64,000 nucleotides of DNA from Calonectria ilicicola (Eukaryota; Ascomycota; Sordariomycetes; Hypocreales; Nectriaceae). Shown piece after piece: positions 47,216 to 60,220 of the stretch. The DNA is taken from contig CP085826.1 of the NCBI GenBank assembly GCA_020809705.1, forward strand, positions 3,906,001 to 3,970,000, in the 5' to 3' direction. The position numbers and the translations under genes were made by a program. Every line of letters starts with the position of its first letter. Positions within the stretch are counted from its first letter, which is position 1. The notes under the pieces are model-generated. The model had not been told where the DNA came from and made no database searches. It saw only the letters and a program-made list of their open reading frames with translations.

Positions 47216-47854
47216 ATGCGCCAATCTCGTCTCTCGAAATCGGTCACAAATAAGGAGCTAGAGGCCCTCAAATTCACGAACCCCGACGAAGCAAAACTAT
47301 TGAGAGAAAAAAAGAGGGAGCAGAACCGCCGATATAATCACAACCGGGTATTGAGCGCAAAAAAGAAGCTCGAGGTCCTGGAAGCCACAAACCCTGATGA
47401 AGCAAGACGATTTAAAGAGGAAAAGAAAGAAACGAAGCGCCGATATAATCACAATCAAGAATTGAAGGTAAAGAAGAAGCTCGAGGTCCTCGAAATCACA
47501 AACCCTGATGAAGTAAGACGATTGAAAGACGAAAAGAGGGGAAAGAGCCACCAATATAACCATAACTGGGTATTGAATGAAAAAAAGAGGCTCGATGCCC
47601 TCGAAATCACGAACCCCGACGAGGCAAAACGATTGAGAGAAAATAAGAGGGAAAAGAAACGCCACTATAAACGCCAGAGTAAATTAAACGAAAAAAAGAA
47701 GCTAGAGGTCCTCGAAGCCACGAATCCTGATAAAGCTAAAAGACTTAAAGAAGAAGCCAGAGAAAGAGAACGCGAAAGTGGTCGCAAGTACCGGCTGAAA
47801 CAGAAGACAGAGAAGAATGATCTTGAAGAAACAAACAAGAAGCAGAAACATTAA
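47216..47854 (+). CDS. Basic protein made of five exact 37-residue repeats
   Basis: From the first in-frame ATG (47216) the frame encodes 212 residues; it is open for at least another 90 codons upstream. Five units of exactly 37 residues follow one another, each anchored on TNPDE/TNPDK (residues 111, 148, 185, 222 and 259 counted from 46946). The consensus is TNPDEAkRLkEeKrEkkRrYnHN-x-LxxKKkLEvLEa. The units are highly charged and Lys/Arg-rich and should form long helices or coiled coils. The two helical halves are broken by the Asn-Pro. The repeat is too basic for a secreted adhesin; nucleic-acid binding or a scaffold is possible. I recognise no family. The start of the gene is uncertain. 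Confidence 0.55.
   Translation: MRQSRLSKSVTNKELEALKFTNPDEAKLLREKKREQNRRYNHNRVLSAKKKLEVLEATNPDEARRFKEEKKETKRRYNHNQELKVKKKLEVLEITNPDEVRRLKDEKRGKSHQYNHNWVLNEKKRLDALEITNPDEAKRLRENKREKKRHYKRQSKLNEKKKLEVLEATNPDKAKRLKEEARERERESGRKYRLKQKTEKNDLEETNKKQKH
47276..47830 (+). repeat. Five tandem 111-bp coding repeats
   Basis: The units start at 47276, 47387, 47498, 47609 and 47720 and keep the same length without an indel, while base differences are spread throughout. Frame-keeping with divergence suggests selection on the protein. Confidence 0.75.
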
Positions 47855-50290
47855 TGGGGGATTGGTAAAGCTTTAATATTGCTGGGGTGTATGAGACAAT
47901 TCAATTGTGGACGCTGCATGTGTCGATTAGGTCTAGATTCTCAAAGATGATTGCTAAATTAATGGAACGAAACATCGGCATTTAGTACCAGCGAAATTTG
48001 GACGGTTGCATTTGCCCGATTGTGCTACGTAGATGATGGTTGGACAACTCGTACAATGACGAGAGCTAATCAATGCATTGCGTCCAGGATTCTGTGGGAA
48101 TGCGAAAACCTGTGCTTGCTTGATCTTTGACGAGACGTGTGTTCTGACTTCAGTCGCATTGCTATACGGTTGGAGATGTCGGAGGTTGGAGAAACCCATC
48201 GTTCTTGCTTGTGGTCTAATTCGTACCAATCTTCCACAGTCGGATGAGACGGCCATGACGCCGCACATCTGTTTTTCAAAAATCAAAGCGAATAAAAAAG
48301 AGATATTTGCAAGCGGCGATCGTATCCTATTTTCAAGAGGGTCTCAGAAAGTCGAGTTGAATGCTGAAATTCGCTCCTTCCAATCCCCACAAGGTAGAGT
48401 CGTTGAAAGTAGCGAACTAGAGCACCCAGCACTTCTGACGACATTCCTACGATAGAAATGAGAAACAATTTAACATGGAGCGTAGCAATACACCATTCGC
48501 TTAACTCAAGCTGAAACTCGCTCATAAAGTAGTAGATGCCTTCGAGGAATTGTCCAGAAGTTTTGAGGGTACAACATGGCGGTCACGTTTCTATCAACAC
48601 AAAGGCACAGCGTCGCCAATTCATTCTAGAACACAGCTTGGGAACCATCTCGTTGGGATAGAGAAGCATGCCCGGTTACTTGCGCCTGGAGTTGATTGTC
48701 ACTGCGAAAAGTGTCGCTGGCTGGACCAGATTCTTCGGGGCGCGGATTCATAAGGATCTGGAGTACTGATTCCAATAGATTGCGCTGCTGCGAAATACCT
48801 TTGTCAACGCCACAGAAACCTCCCGCCCAATATATTCCATCTATGTATAGTGCATGTCCAACATCTGTCCTTCTGGGTTGCAACAGGTTTTTTCATTAAA
48901 CTACTTTGCAGGCTTTGGACAGGGCTTTTCACATTCTTGGTCTCGTATCTGTGTAAGATTTAATGGTTAGGGAGGGGCGCTAGCACATCACGCTCTAACT
49001 TGGAAACTCTAACACACAAACGCAAACTCAACACCTACACCTCAACACCCCCACACCATATCAAGAAGCCGCGAACCCAGAATACGTTCGTGGGTCGCAC
49101 TCTAGAACTCTGACATCTAGATCCTTCGCTGGAAACTAGTCCCCTACATCGAAGACCTCCAACTCAGTGTCACACGAAATGAACCCTTGCATCCGAAATC
49201 TTCCCCTCTAGGGCCTGACTACGAAACTCCCGAGACTGCTAACCAGCGAGAATAAGACAGTGACGACATTATATATATACTGTGTTTGAGAGTAAACTCC
49301 AGCAATCCTGCGACGCGAAATTGTCGACACTAGTTATTGCCTGAGAACGGGATTTTGGTTTGGACGGAACCATGGCTGGGATGAGATGCTTCTGGGGATT
49401 CGAGCTGGGAAGAGAGTACCAGAGCGCGGGCAGGAATGCCAAGACGTGAACCGCTAGATGGAAATGGGATACTGGATTTTTGTGGATAAGGGCATGAGAC
49501 TGAGACGGCGTCAAAGAAACCCTAGACACGAAACACTCACGTAGTGCGGAGCTTGCCAAAAGAAGCACATCCGTAGACAAGAAAGACAAATTATATCAGT
49601 GCACTTAAGATTGCTTCCTGTACCCTAAAATTTGAGAGGATGGCGTTGTATTTTGAGGCATTGACCAAAATCTCCAGGTCTTATGCCAGGACACTCAGAG
49701 TCTAGATTCCATGCCAGGGCCCTAAGGTACCGGGCTCAACAGCCATATTAAATAAGCGGGTTATTACTGGGCAAGCGAAACTTCATTGCATTAAACCAGC
49801 TTAATTTTCGCAAGGGATATGCATGCACTGTCCGTGTAGATGAACTAGAAACGAACTGCTGGCCTAGATCAGTACAGTAAGAGACGGAGGCATTGGTCGG
49901 ACAAGAAGAATCCGTTGAAGACACTCTAGAAGTTTTCGCAGAAATTGACGATATTCATGGGTACGAATAGCAATAGCTTGATCATTCGAGGGTAAATGAG
50001 AGATAATGATTCTGCTCCTCAGCCACGTTTTGAATACCAAAAAAAAGACGAACCTATAAACCATCAGCGAACTCAGATACTCCATCCTTGCAATGCCTTC
50101 ATGATCGAAACCCGTCTCAAAAATGTCCCCTAGTCCTAGAAAAATCCATTTAATCCTGCCCCCCCTCCCCCCCCTAAAAATAATAGTATCGCATGGAGGC
50201 CACCAAGCTCCATAAACCGCAATCCCGAGTGTGCGGTTCTAATATAAAACCCAAGTCAAATGTGGTCATGATCTCGTGTTATGATCAAAG
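47855..50290. other. Accessory stretch with decayed fragments
   Basis: No supported gene. A plus-strand frame at 48078-48455 and a minus-strand frame at 48626-48883 (with GHALYIDGIYWAGGFCG) read as if parts of proteins, but they have no partners or starts. 49269-49589 (-) is a further unassigned frame. Confidence 0.35.
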
Positions 50291-51064
50291 CTAAAATTCC
50301 CAAACCAAATTGTTCAAAAGTTGGAAGGAACCCGTTCCACTCTTGTGTGCTGCTGAAACAGACCACAAGACCTCAAGAACTCTCTGGTAACCGTCGGCAC
50401 TATAAATTTCGTTCACGTCGAGCTTCTTCTTCGCAATGATATCAGAGAATGACCAAGCACCAAACCTTTGAAAAAGGTGAAACATTCCCTCGCAAGCGTA
50501 GTTGATATCACTGTTGTAGAGCTGGTCGCTTAACTCGGTGCTATTCTTGCGGAGCCAGTTGAGAACCTTTTTGATCATTGTCGCGTCAAAAGTCTCCGAC
50601 TTGGAATCGCGGTTGAGGCCGAGAAGAGAAATGAACCGAGGAACAATGGTCTCCAAACATCCTCTAATAATCTCCTCGTTTTCATCGAAAAGGCGTTTGA
50701 GGAAATACACGTCTTGATTGAGACCATGTTCGATGATGTCGCTGGCTGAATCAACAATGTCGGTCCTAGCCAAAGATTCATCTTCCTCCAGAGAATCAGA
50801 GGTGGCGGAAGATAGATCAAACAGGCTTAGGTCGACGGATTGAACCCTTTCTGCAGTGGTTCATCACAGTATAATCTCACAGTACTGTTCAATCTTGTCT
50901 TCAATAGACAACACGGGCTGAGCATTTGCATCCTCAACTATTAATACCAGTGGATCGATGTTTGGCTCCACCTGCTTATCCTGATCTTCCAGCTCCTGGA
51001 GCAGTTGCGCAGAAGGAAATCTCGCACCAATTCCTCTTGGATCGGGTCAGATTCCCCATCACTC
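50291..51064 (-). pseudogene. Broken gene of unknown family
   Basis: An intact C-terminal frame of about 190 codons reads VQSVDLSLFDLSS onward through SETFDATMIKKVLNWLRKN to LLNNLVWEF. The same frame continues upstream (LQELEDQDKQVEP, LVLIVEDANAQPVL) across two adjacent TGA codons at 50861-50866. Further up, near 51005, one base must be skipped to continue into ESDPIQEELVRDFLLR, which begins after an acceptor-like TTCTAG at 51065. The two stops lie in a 30-nt stretch with GT and AG borders (50880-50851), too short for a normal intron. I see no start exon. The simplest reading is a pseudogene with stops and a frameshift. Confidence 0.55.
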
Positions 51065-52827
51065 CTAGAATTTAAACTCGTCTAAAATCACGCCAATATT
51101 TTAAAACATAAAAACCTACATTTTCTTGTATGAACACTTGTGTGTAAAGCATAAGCCCTTGTAACAATTCACTTGGCGACCCAACCACTGAAGAAAAAAG
51201 ATCAGTTTGTCCTGTGCTACGTACTTAGTCAGGTGACTGGACCGGGTCCCATCAGGTCAGAGTAGCAGCAGCTGGCTGGCAACGAAAACAGACATCTTAC
51301 ACTTCACATGTCAAGACCAAGTAGAGTCGTAAGCCGACAGGGTAACGCCCTGTCAAATACAGCCAGCAATCAACCGAATCCGATAGTACAAGTACAAGTA
51401 CCGGATTCAATATATAAGGCATGTTCAAATTAATATTTAAATAATTAAATCATCTATACACATATATTTAACTTGTAATTATAGTAATATCTATCGCAAT
51501 ATCATCGTTTTATAATTATCTAAGAGCATCATGTCTGTGTTTTAAATAAAGGAGTAACCTCTACGACGAGAATAGGCAACGCAAGTAGCAGAAAAGATTC
51601 CGCGCCTCATTAAAGGAAGAATGCTAAGCGAGCGGTGAGAAGAAGGACGGGAAGTTTTCTTTCCGAATGGTGGCGCTCTTCATTAGCACAAATATGAAAA
51701 TTATACACCTACTAAGTTTTGTTCTCATTCGGACTACTATCTATACCAAGGGATGCAAAACACCGCGGCGATCCTTCATTGGAAAGAAGTGCCAAATCAG
51801 TTTAGGCTGTGCTTGAATTAACCGAGTCCTTTAAACATCGTTTTTGCAATCTTATCGAAGCCAGGACCGATGCCAAGTCGGAGGATTGCTCGGATCTGTG
51901 CTGGGTGTGGTCGCTGGGTGCGGTCGCTAGGTGTGGTCGCTGGGGGCAAAGTATCCCTACAAGGACGTGCCCTGCGAATTTAAAAGGATAGGCCAGGAAA
52001 AGCAGCTCAGAGCTGCGGTGCTGAAAGGCAAATTGTTGGAAACAAACAAAACTCACAGCGGTGTCTTTGTCTGAGACGGCGCTAGTGCTCGGCATCAGGG
52101 TCTTGTAAATTTGAAAGCAAAAGCGAAAGAAGGCATGCTGCGAAAACAGAAGGAGAAAGAAAAAGAAAAAGAAAAACACCAGCTTACTTGCATGTGAGCT
52201 GTATGCGGCATGAGGTCTCGTAGCAATTTGGCCGGCTGTCAAAGCAAGCAACGAAAAGGATTGGCCAATGTTGCATCTTGGTTGCATGTACTAGGACACC
52301 AAAACAAACCAAGACCACATCAGCCGAGGCCCTCACCCCCACAGCGACGGGCGGGCCCCTGGTCAGGCCAGGCCAGGCCACTTTTTCCCAGCCAGTTTTC
52401 ATGCGGACGTTGCCGCGCAACCATTAGCGCCGGCTGGTCTCTGTTTCTGTTGTCCCCTGTTTTGCAAGTTCAAGTCTTTAAGATAACATCAATGCCCATT
52501 CGCATCACCGACCATCACCTTCCTCAATCACTTCTCGATCCATTCCAGCCGGTCGCTTTCTCCTCAGCCTTAACAGCGCCCGTCTGAGCAGTCGCTCACG
52601 CCTGTTACATCAGCCTCCCACAAGCTCGTCGTTGTCGTCGCCGCCGCCTGCCCTCACGTCACCGCTTCCCCCCGTCTCCTTCCTCTCCGTTCACGATCAC
52701 TCGACGGTGTAGCTCTAGCTCTCTAGCTCCTTAGCTCTGTAACCCCATCGCATCCCGATCACTAGCCTGGTAGCTATCGCTGCCGGCTCTTCAATCGCCA
52801 GCCGAGAAGACAAGCACGCCTGGAACA
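51065..52827. other. Intergenic, upstream of CDC14
   Basis: AT-rich until about 51600, then of normal composition. No supported gene. The final 400 bp (pyrimidine-rich, few ATG) form the likely promoter and leader of CDC14. A short GGCCA tandem lies near 52362-52380. Confidence 0.45.
51905..51943. repeat. Three 13-bp tandem units
   Basis: GTGTGGTCGCTGG, GTGCGGTCGCTAG and GTGTGGTCGCTGG follow without gaps. A minisatellite with no visible gene around it. Confidence 0.7.
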
Positions 52828-54928
52828 ATGGCGCCATCTTCCCGACTCGCCCATGGCCAGAGCCACGGTCAAATCGTCGAATACATCCCAGGTCAGTTCA
52901 CCTCTCTTGGATATCTCTTTTTTCCGAGTCACATTGGCGCTTTGATGCTTGCCCATGTCGCATCCCATCCAAGTCCAGCCTCTTCCCGGGCAACGACCCA
53001 CCCGACGCATCAACAATCACCGCATGTCCCTTCTAACGATGAGCGACACTGACACCCATCACAGACCGTCTCTACCTTGCTTCCTACGTCCATCCTCCCA
53101 CTGCCGACACCCCCTTCCCCTACTCAGAGCAGCAGCCATCCACAAGGAAACGCACACAGCGAGGTGTTGACCCTACCCCGCTCCCATCGAGCCGCACTGC
53201 GCCGTGCTACTTCACGGTCGACGACACCCTCCTCTACAATGCGTTCCACCACGACTTTGGCCCGCTGCACATTGGACATCTTTACCGCTTCGCCATTCAG
53301 TTCCATGACATCCTCGGCGCCAAGCAGAACAAGGACCGCCCCATCGTCTTCTGGAGCGCCGCTGACCCAAGAAGTAAGTGCGCTGATTTCCCACTCGTTC
53401 ACGCAAGACTAACCCGTGCCGCTTAGGTCGTGCCAACGCTGCTTGCATGCTCGCGTGCTACATGGTCCTGATCCAGAACTGGCCTCCTCATCTGGCTCTG
53501 GCTCCCATTGCCCAGGTCGACCCACCGCTGATGCCCTTCCGTGACGCCGGTTACAGTCAGGCCGACTACGGCATCAGCGTCCAGGATGTCGTCTATGGAG
53601 TGTGGAAGGCCAAGGAGGAAAAGTGCTGCGATCTTGACAACTTCGACCTTGACATGTACGAGAGATTTGAGCGAGTCGAGCACGGTGACTTCAACTGGAT
53701 CACTCCTCACTTCCTCGCTTTCGCATCTCCTCAGCATACCCCAGTCGCAAAGATTACCGAGGGCTCTGAGATGTACCCTCTCCTGCCTCACACCATTGAA
53801 GATGTTGAGGCTCACCCAACTCTGCCACAGCCTTTCAAGAATGTCTTGGCGCACTTTTCCGAAAAGAACATTGGCTTGGTCGTGCGACTCAACTCCCACC
53901 TCTACTCCCCTTCGTATTTTGAGTCAATGGGCATCCAGCACCTGGACATGATCTTTGACGACGGCACATGTCCCTCGCTCACCACTGTCCGCAAGTTCAT
54001 CCGACTGGCTCACGAGACCATTACCGTCAAGAAGAAGGGCATTGCTGTCCACTGCAAGGCTGGTTTGGGCCGAACAGGCTGCCTGATCGGCGCCTATCTC
54101 ATCTATCGCCATGGCTTCACTGCCAACGAGGTCATCTCGTTTATGCGATTCATGCGACCTGGTATGGTCGTCGGGCCTCAGCAGCACTGGCTACACCTTA
54201 ACCAGGGAACATTCCGAGAGTGGTGGATTGAGGAGCGCATTGAGCGCAAGCTTCGCAAGGAGCTGGCAGCCTCCAACCCTGTGCCCAGCACTCCTATTCG
54301 CGCCATGAAGAGCATTCGCAACGGGCAGACTTCAACGCCACCTAACAGAAGCGCCTCGAACCGCACGCCCCTCAGCGAGGTGGATCATGATCGCAACAAC
54401 ATTGGTGTCCAGGAGGATTACCTACCTGCTCCCACCCCCGGCCAGCCCCGCAAGACTGCCCGCGATCGTCACCACCCCTACCAGCGATCAACGTCCAACT
54501 CGTACCAGACCACAGTCGAGGAGACGGTTGAGCACGAGACCGAGTATGTTTCGGTCCACCAGCAGTCCAACAGCGAGTCTGAAGAGGAGTGGAACCTCCG
54601 CATGCGAAGTCACCGCAAGGTTTCGCAATCTCCCACCCGAAGCGAGAAGACGCGTTCCGTTAGCCAGTCTACCGCCGTTTACAAGATTGACAACGACGCT
54701 TCTCAAGACGCTGAGAACATTGGTTCTGTCCGCACAAAGCACGTCGACCGTGTTGCTAGCACCCCTAGCGTCATGACCAAGGTCCGCACCAGCAAGCGCC
54801 AGGCCGAGTCCCCTCTCCGAGCCAAGGAGACAGCAGGTATTCGAAAGACCAGCGGCCGAGTAGGCAGTGCCAGCCACGCCACCTCAGCTACTGCGTCCTC
54901 GACCGCCCGCAAAGTCTCTGGTGCCTAG
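52828..54928 (+). CDS. CDC14: Cdc14 dual-specificity protein phosphatase
   Basis: Three exons, 52828..52891, 53065..53373 and 53427..54928, give 624 residues. The first intron (173 nt, GTCAGT donor) joins VEYIP to DRLYLASY, the second (53 nt) joins AADPR to SRANAAC; both restore blocks typical of Cdc14. The catalytic loop HCKAGLGRTG places the nucleophile at Cys334 and the phosphate-binding Arg at 340. Both tandem phosphatase-fold halves are present up to about residue 430. The C-terminal tail is Ser/Thr/Arg-rich and disordered with many SP/TP sites, as expected for a Cdk-controlled tail. The enzyme reverses Cdk phosphorylation at mitotic exit and in cytokinesis or septation, moving between nucleolus and cytoplasm in yeasts. 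A Ser/Arg-rich insert (STRKRTQRGVDPTPLPSSRT) lies near residue 50. Confidence 0.94.
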
Positions 54929-55530
54929 AAGGCCAGGACATGGGTCTAGGTCCCCATCACCAGATCTTGGTGAACCGTATAATGTGTTGTGCGACTATAT
55001 CACGATCATGACTCACGCACGCCACGACCGATCTCATGTTATGCATGCATTGGCGTTTCAGGCTTCAAATGGATATTGTTGGGGATGTTTAATCATGCCC
55101 AAGACAATTCTTCTTACGATTGCTTCCTCGCCAGGTTCCTCTAATTACCACTCCAACCAACAGATTGGCCTTGGGAAACGGAGTCCTCCAGGCAAGATAA
55201 AGAAGCAGCATGGAGAACAGTATGGGAGAAGACAAGAAATTGTGGCAAATGGGAGAAAACATGCGACGGCGTACCGGGAAGGATGATTTCATATTTTGTT
55301 TTGTTATTTTGTATTGTTTGAGTTGGCATCGGGGTTACGGTATTGGTTCTGCTTATTCGTGTAATGGGGTCGTGGAGAGAGACGATGTTATTATATCCCC
55401 AGTTGAACATATATCACAGCATCGGATCGAAATAGATTTCGAGGAATTGTTCATAACACCTTTTTGCCCATTGTCTCTGAATGCATTGTGGTGATGTCTG
55501 AAGCCACACACGGTCAATCATGTATTGACA
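54929..55530. other. 3' regions of convergent CDC14 and pseudokinase genes
   Basis: Non-coding; no supported gene. Confidence 0.5.
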
Positions 55531-57365
55531 TCATACCTGGATGCTCTCTAATCTATTGACAACCGTCTCCATGAGTTTGCCTGCTTCGCTGCTCGTCATA
55601 TCCTCGCCAACTTTGAGGCACATCTCAGCGACTTCGCGGTAACGACGGCCGACTTTGCTACCCAAGGTGGGCACCAGGGCAGACAGCACGACCTTGTCGC
55701 GCCAGCGCTCGGCGGAGTAGTGGGGCTTGTGATATGTTTGGAGGGGTTTCCAGATGCCAATCTCCAGGAGGATGAGGCCTAGGCTGTAAACATCAAAGGG
55801 CTTGCAGTGGGGCATGCCACGTAGCGAGGCCGGGTGGCGGTGGAGGTTGTCGATGGAGGGGTTGCGGGAGACGACGGACAGCGCCGTGTCCATGTCGGGC
55901 CGCGAAGCATCGAATCCGGTCAGGAACGGGTGACTGATGTCCGGGATGAGGGCGGCGTTGGCCGTGGAGGAGTCGGCCGATTTGGAAAAGGCCGACGGGA
56001 AGAAGAGGATGTTGGAGCTGCAGAGCGACTTGTGAAGCCAGTCGAGGGAGTGGAGGGACCACAGGGCCACGGCAAGAGTGTGAGCGAGCTGGACGCGGTC
56101 ATTGAGGTCGGGCGCCTTGAGGTCCGCCATGACCGAGTGCAACGTCGAAAAGGACGGCGCCGGAGCCTTGTACACGAGGCCGTAGCGATTGTTGCTGGTG
56201 TCGTCTGTGTAGCCGACGCAGTCGATGCTGTGTAAGTCCGGGTGGCTCTCTGATGCCGAGTGCATCATACGCGCAAGGTCATCGAGTCGGCGCACATGAG
56301 CAACACGCTCTTCAATGGCCTCCCGGTCATAATCTACCCACTCAATAATGACTTCGGCGGCTGTCTCATGCTGGGCCTGGCAACGTCGTCTGTCAGCGCC
56401 CTCAGGGATCTCGAGTGCCGCCCTGGGCACCTTGAGGGCAAACGTAGGTTTAAAGGAGGCTTGGGGTTTTGTGTCAAGGTTGATGCGCAAACTCTTGAGC
56501 GTGGCAGAGGCTGTAAGCTTAGGGTAGACGCCCGTGGAAGCTTCTCCCAATAGTGAAAGTTGAGTGAGATCTCGTTGGGCGCTTTCGAGGAGCTGGTGTG
56601 TCCATGCTCGTTGAAAGGATGCTATATGAGAGCTTGGGAAGAGACGCTCAAGGCCATCGTTAAAGTCTTTGGCCGAGATAAAAAAAGGTCAGTTTAGCTA
56701 ACTTGACTAAAAAATACAAATAGCCTTGTATATGGTGATGAGATACCTCGCAAGTCCTTGAGTAGATTTGTAAACTTGTCCTTGTCTTGACTATAGGTTA
56801 GCTGGGATGGCAGATGGAGGGGGGTTGGGATGAGAGGCAGTAACTCACCTGATATTACCCATTTCGCTCTTAGGCCTAGATCTTCTTTCCAACTTCTCTT
56901 GCTGCTCGAGGTTGAGGATTTCGAAAGGCTCCCGTTCAGATTTTCGTCATCCTTTGACCCTTTTCTAGAGGGTAATGGTGATGGTGACTTTTTACCATTT
57001 TTCGCATTCGATTTGACATCGAGATTACTGGAGCACGATTCATCAATCAACCCATACCTTTCTCGCAACTTACGAAAATCCGTCACAGTTGAATGAAGTT
57101 CCTCCAGTATCTGCATAGCCAGAGCTCGAAGCTGGGGATTGCGCGTGCTGTCAAGATGCGCCTCAAGCCTTCCCTCAGCTACACCCCAATCCCTGCCCCA
57201 GACCATGAGTCTCATTTCCTCGATGCGCACCTTGCAGAAAAGACGCTGGCTGTCGACATCGAGATTGGCGGCAGTGGTAAAGAAGCCATATGCTTTAATA
57301 CACCCGTCGAAGAGTTGCCCCAGGGCGCCGACGACGGCGAGAGCAGTGCCAAGAGCTTCGGCCAT
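55531..57365 (-). CDS. HeLo-domain protein with a C-terminal pseudokinase domain
   Basis: Three exons: 57365 to about 56849 or 56845, 56790..56747, and 56666..55531, about 566 residues. The N-terminus (MAEALGTALAVVGALGQLFDGCIKAYGFF, in two pieces) resembles the HeLo domain of HET-s/HET-S and related fungal death effectors. A Ser/Lys-rich linker follows at ~120-165. The C-terminal 350 residues are kinase-like, but the catalytic loop reads LHKSLCSSNILFF, so the HRD Asp is absent, and the DFG position reads TGFDASRP. FDVYSLGLILLEIG marks the late subdomain IX. So it is probably a pseudokinase. The first splice site is a puzzle: the good GTGAGT donor (56848) puts WVIS and QDKDKF one base out of phase, and only a poor GTTACT donor four bases on restores it. 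The role in heterokaryon incompatibility or cell death is inferred from domain type. Confidence 0.78.
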
Positions 57366-58151
57366 GGTGAAGGCCAAGGTGGAATGGAGCAGATGACGCG
57401 GGTGGCGGTGTAATTCTGACCAATCTCACATGGATATCACTCGCTAGAAATATATTGAAGTGATACGAAGAAAAAAAAAGTCTTGGCTCAGTAGAAGAGA
57501 ACTAGTTTGAGAGTTGGATATGAAGCGTCCTACAGAGAGTGAACTGAGGTGGGGTCCGGAGTTAGCTGGACAGAATGTGGACGGTTCAAACTAGTTGAAT
57601 CCCTCACCTAAAATTCAACTATGCTTGTGCAATTTTGATTCATCTGGCCGCCGGGTGATTTAGATTGTCGAAATCCGAGGTCAAAGTGCTTGTGGGGAAT
57701 AGATGCAAAAGTGAAGAGCTACTTGTAACACAATTGCCAGTTACAATGAAGTGTCAAGTTACATGGCATACCTTCACCCCAAGTTCAAGTAGGGTCATCA
57801 CGTGACATTGCAACCAATTCATCCATTCCAGTGGAAGTAAGACCCGGGCTTGTGGACCCAACGTATTTATTTGATCATGCATCACATAGTAGAGTCGACA
57901 GCCCGTTAGTCGACGTCCATAAATTGCCGCGCATCTGCTTTCTTCTCCCCTTGCTTGCTACTAAACAGAATTTCTATAGTCCATCCATATGTGAGAAACC
58001 TGGCCATCCTCCGCCCTCTTGTGATGTCAGTAGCGGTGATCCAGGGTAACTTTTTCGTACCCCTCCAAAAGATAAATTGAAAATGCCTTGCCAACGCCCG
58101 AAATTGCGGCGCTCAACATCATCGCTGCTGGTGTTGCGTGAAATGTTCGAT
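57366..58151. other. Pseudokinase promoter and ERV29 3' region
   Basis: No supported gene in these ~790 bp. Confidence 0.45.
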
Positions 58152-59233
<1,082 letters not shown>

Positions 59234-60220
59234 GGCTCGATATTCGTGGGATACCGTGCAGACCTGCTGACGACCGAGGCTGCTGCGGTTGTAGTGGCGG
59301 AGAGAAAAAGGGTGTCGCGCGTGCTCGTGGGGAGTGTGGGAATTGGAAAGGAAGGAAGAGTCCAAGCAAGCTTTCGGGGACAGCTGGCAAGGCCAAGGCT
59401 GTCAAAGGGCTGCCGTCGACGTGGGCGTACAATATCAAAAGGGCGGGCGACAAAAGAGAGAAAGAAGAATCCGGGTTGAAAGGAGGGGTTGGAGAAAGCT
59501 GGTGTTTGAATGTTCGAATTTGGGGATCACCTCTTGAGCTATGTGTCCTTTAGGACTTGATGATGCAGTGAGAACATACCCACTTTTATTTCGAGCGCCG
59601 CCCTGAACGGGAGCCAGCCGGGTACTACGACAGCCCGGGTGACTTGGATTAGACGCATATGGCCATGCGGGTCGGAAAAAAATGGTACACTATAAAGGGC
59701 TGACATAAATTTATAACTAGCTGTTGTGTAGATCATAGGCTAATTTGTGCTAACTTATTCTGTCCATCACCCTTCATTTTCTTCCATGGTGTGCCATTTT
59801 TTTTGCTACCCGCATGACGGCTCGCCACACTAGGTACCTCGGGGGCTTAGAGTACCCGCCGTTGCCAGGGCCAGCCCCGGCAAAACACCTGTGGAAGAAG
59901 CTTTTTTGCGATCTTTTTAGTGGCGTAGTAGCACATCACATCTCGCGCAGGGAGCTTGCCCTGAGCTAGCGCTTGTTGTTCACGGATTCTGGTTCCTGAC
60001 TCTGCATTCGGATGTGATGTCACAAAAGCAGCCCGGTCACATCCGAGGTGGATTGGCCCAGGTGAATGTCGCAGACCCGAGGTTTGAACGCATGCGTTCC
60101 TTTTCATGCCTGGTTTGTAGCTCATGTTGTCTTTTCCACCACTGCACTAATAAAAGCTGCCGCTCGAGGATCGTTGCTATCCACCTTCCCTACCAATCGC
60201 GACAAGGATATTTTAAGTAG
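59234..60220. other. ERV29 promoter and intergenic stretch
   Basis: No supported gene. Confidence 0.45.

Noticed and set aside
44651..48566. A 22-bp near-match between about 44651 and 48545 (GTCCAGAAGTTTTG core)
   Set aside because: Flanking sequence does not align, and one such match is expected by chance in 64 kb.
53124..53899. Minus-strand frames across CDC14
   Set aside because: Antisense shadows of a firmly identified gene.
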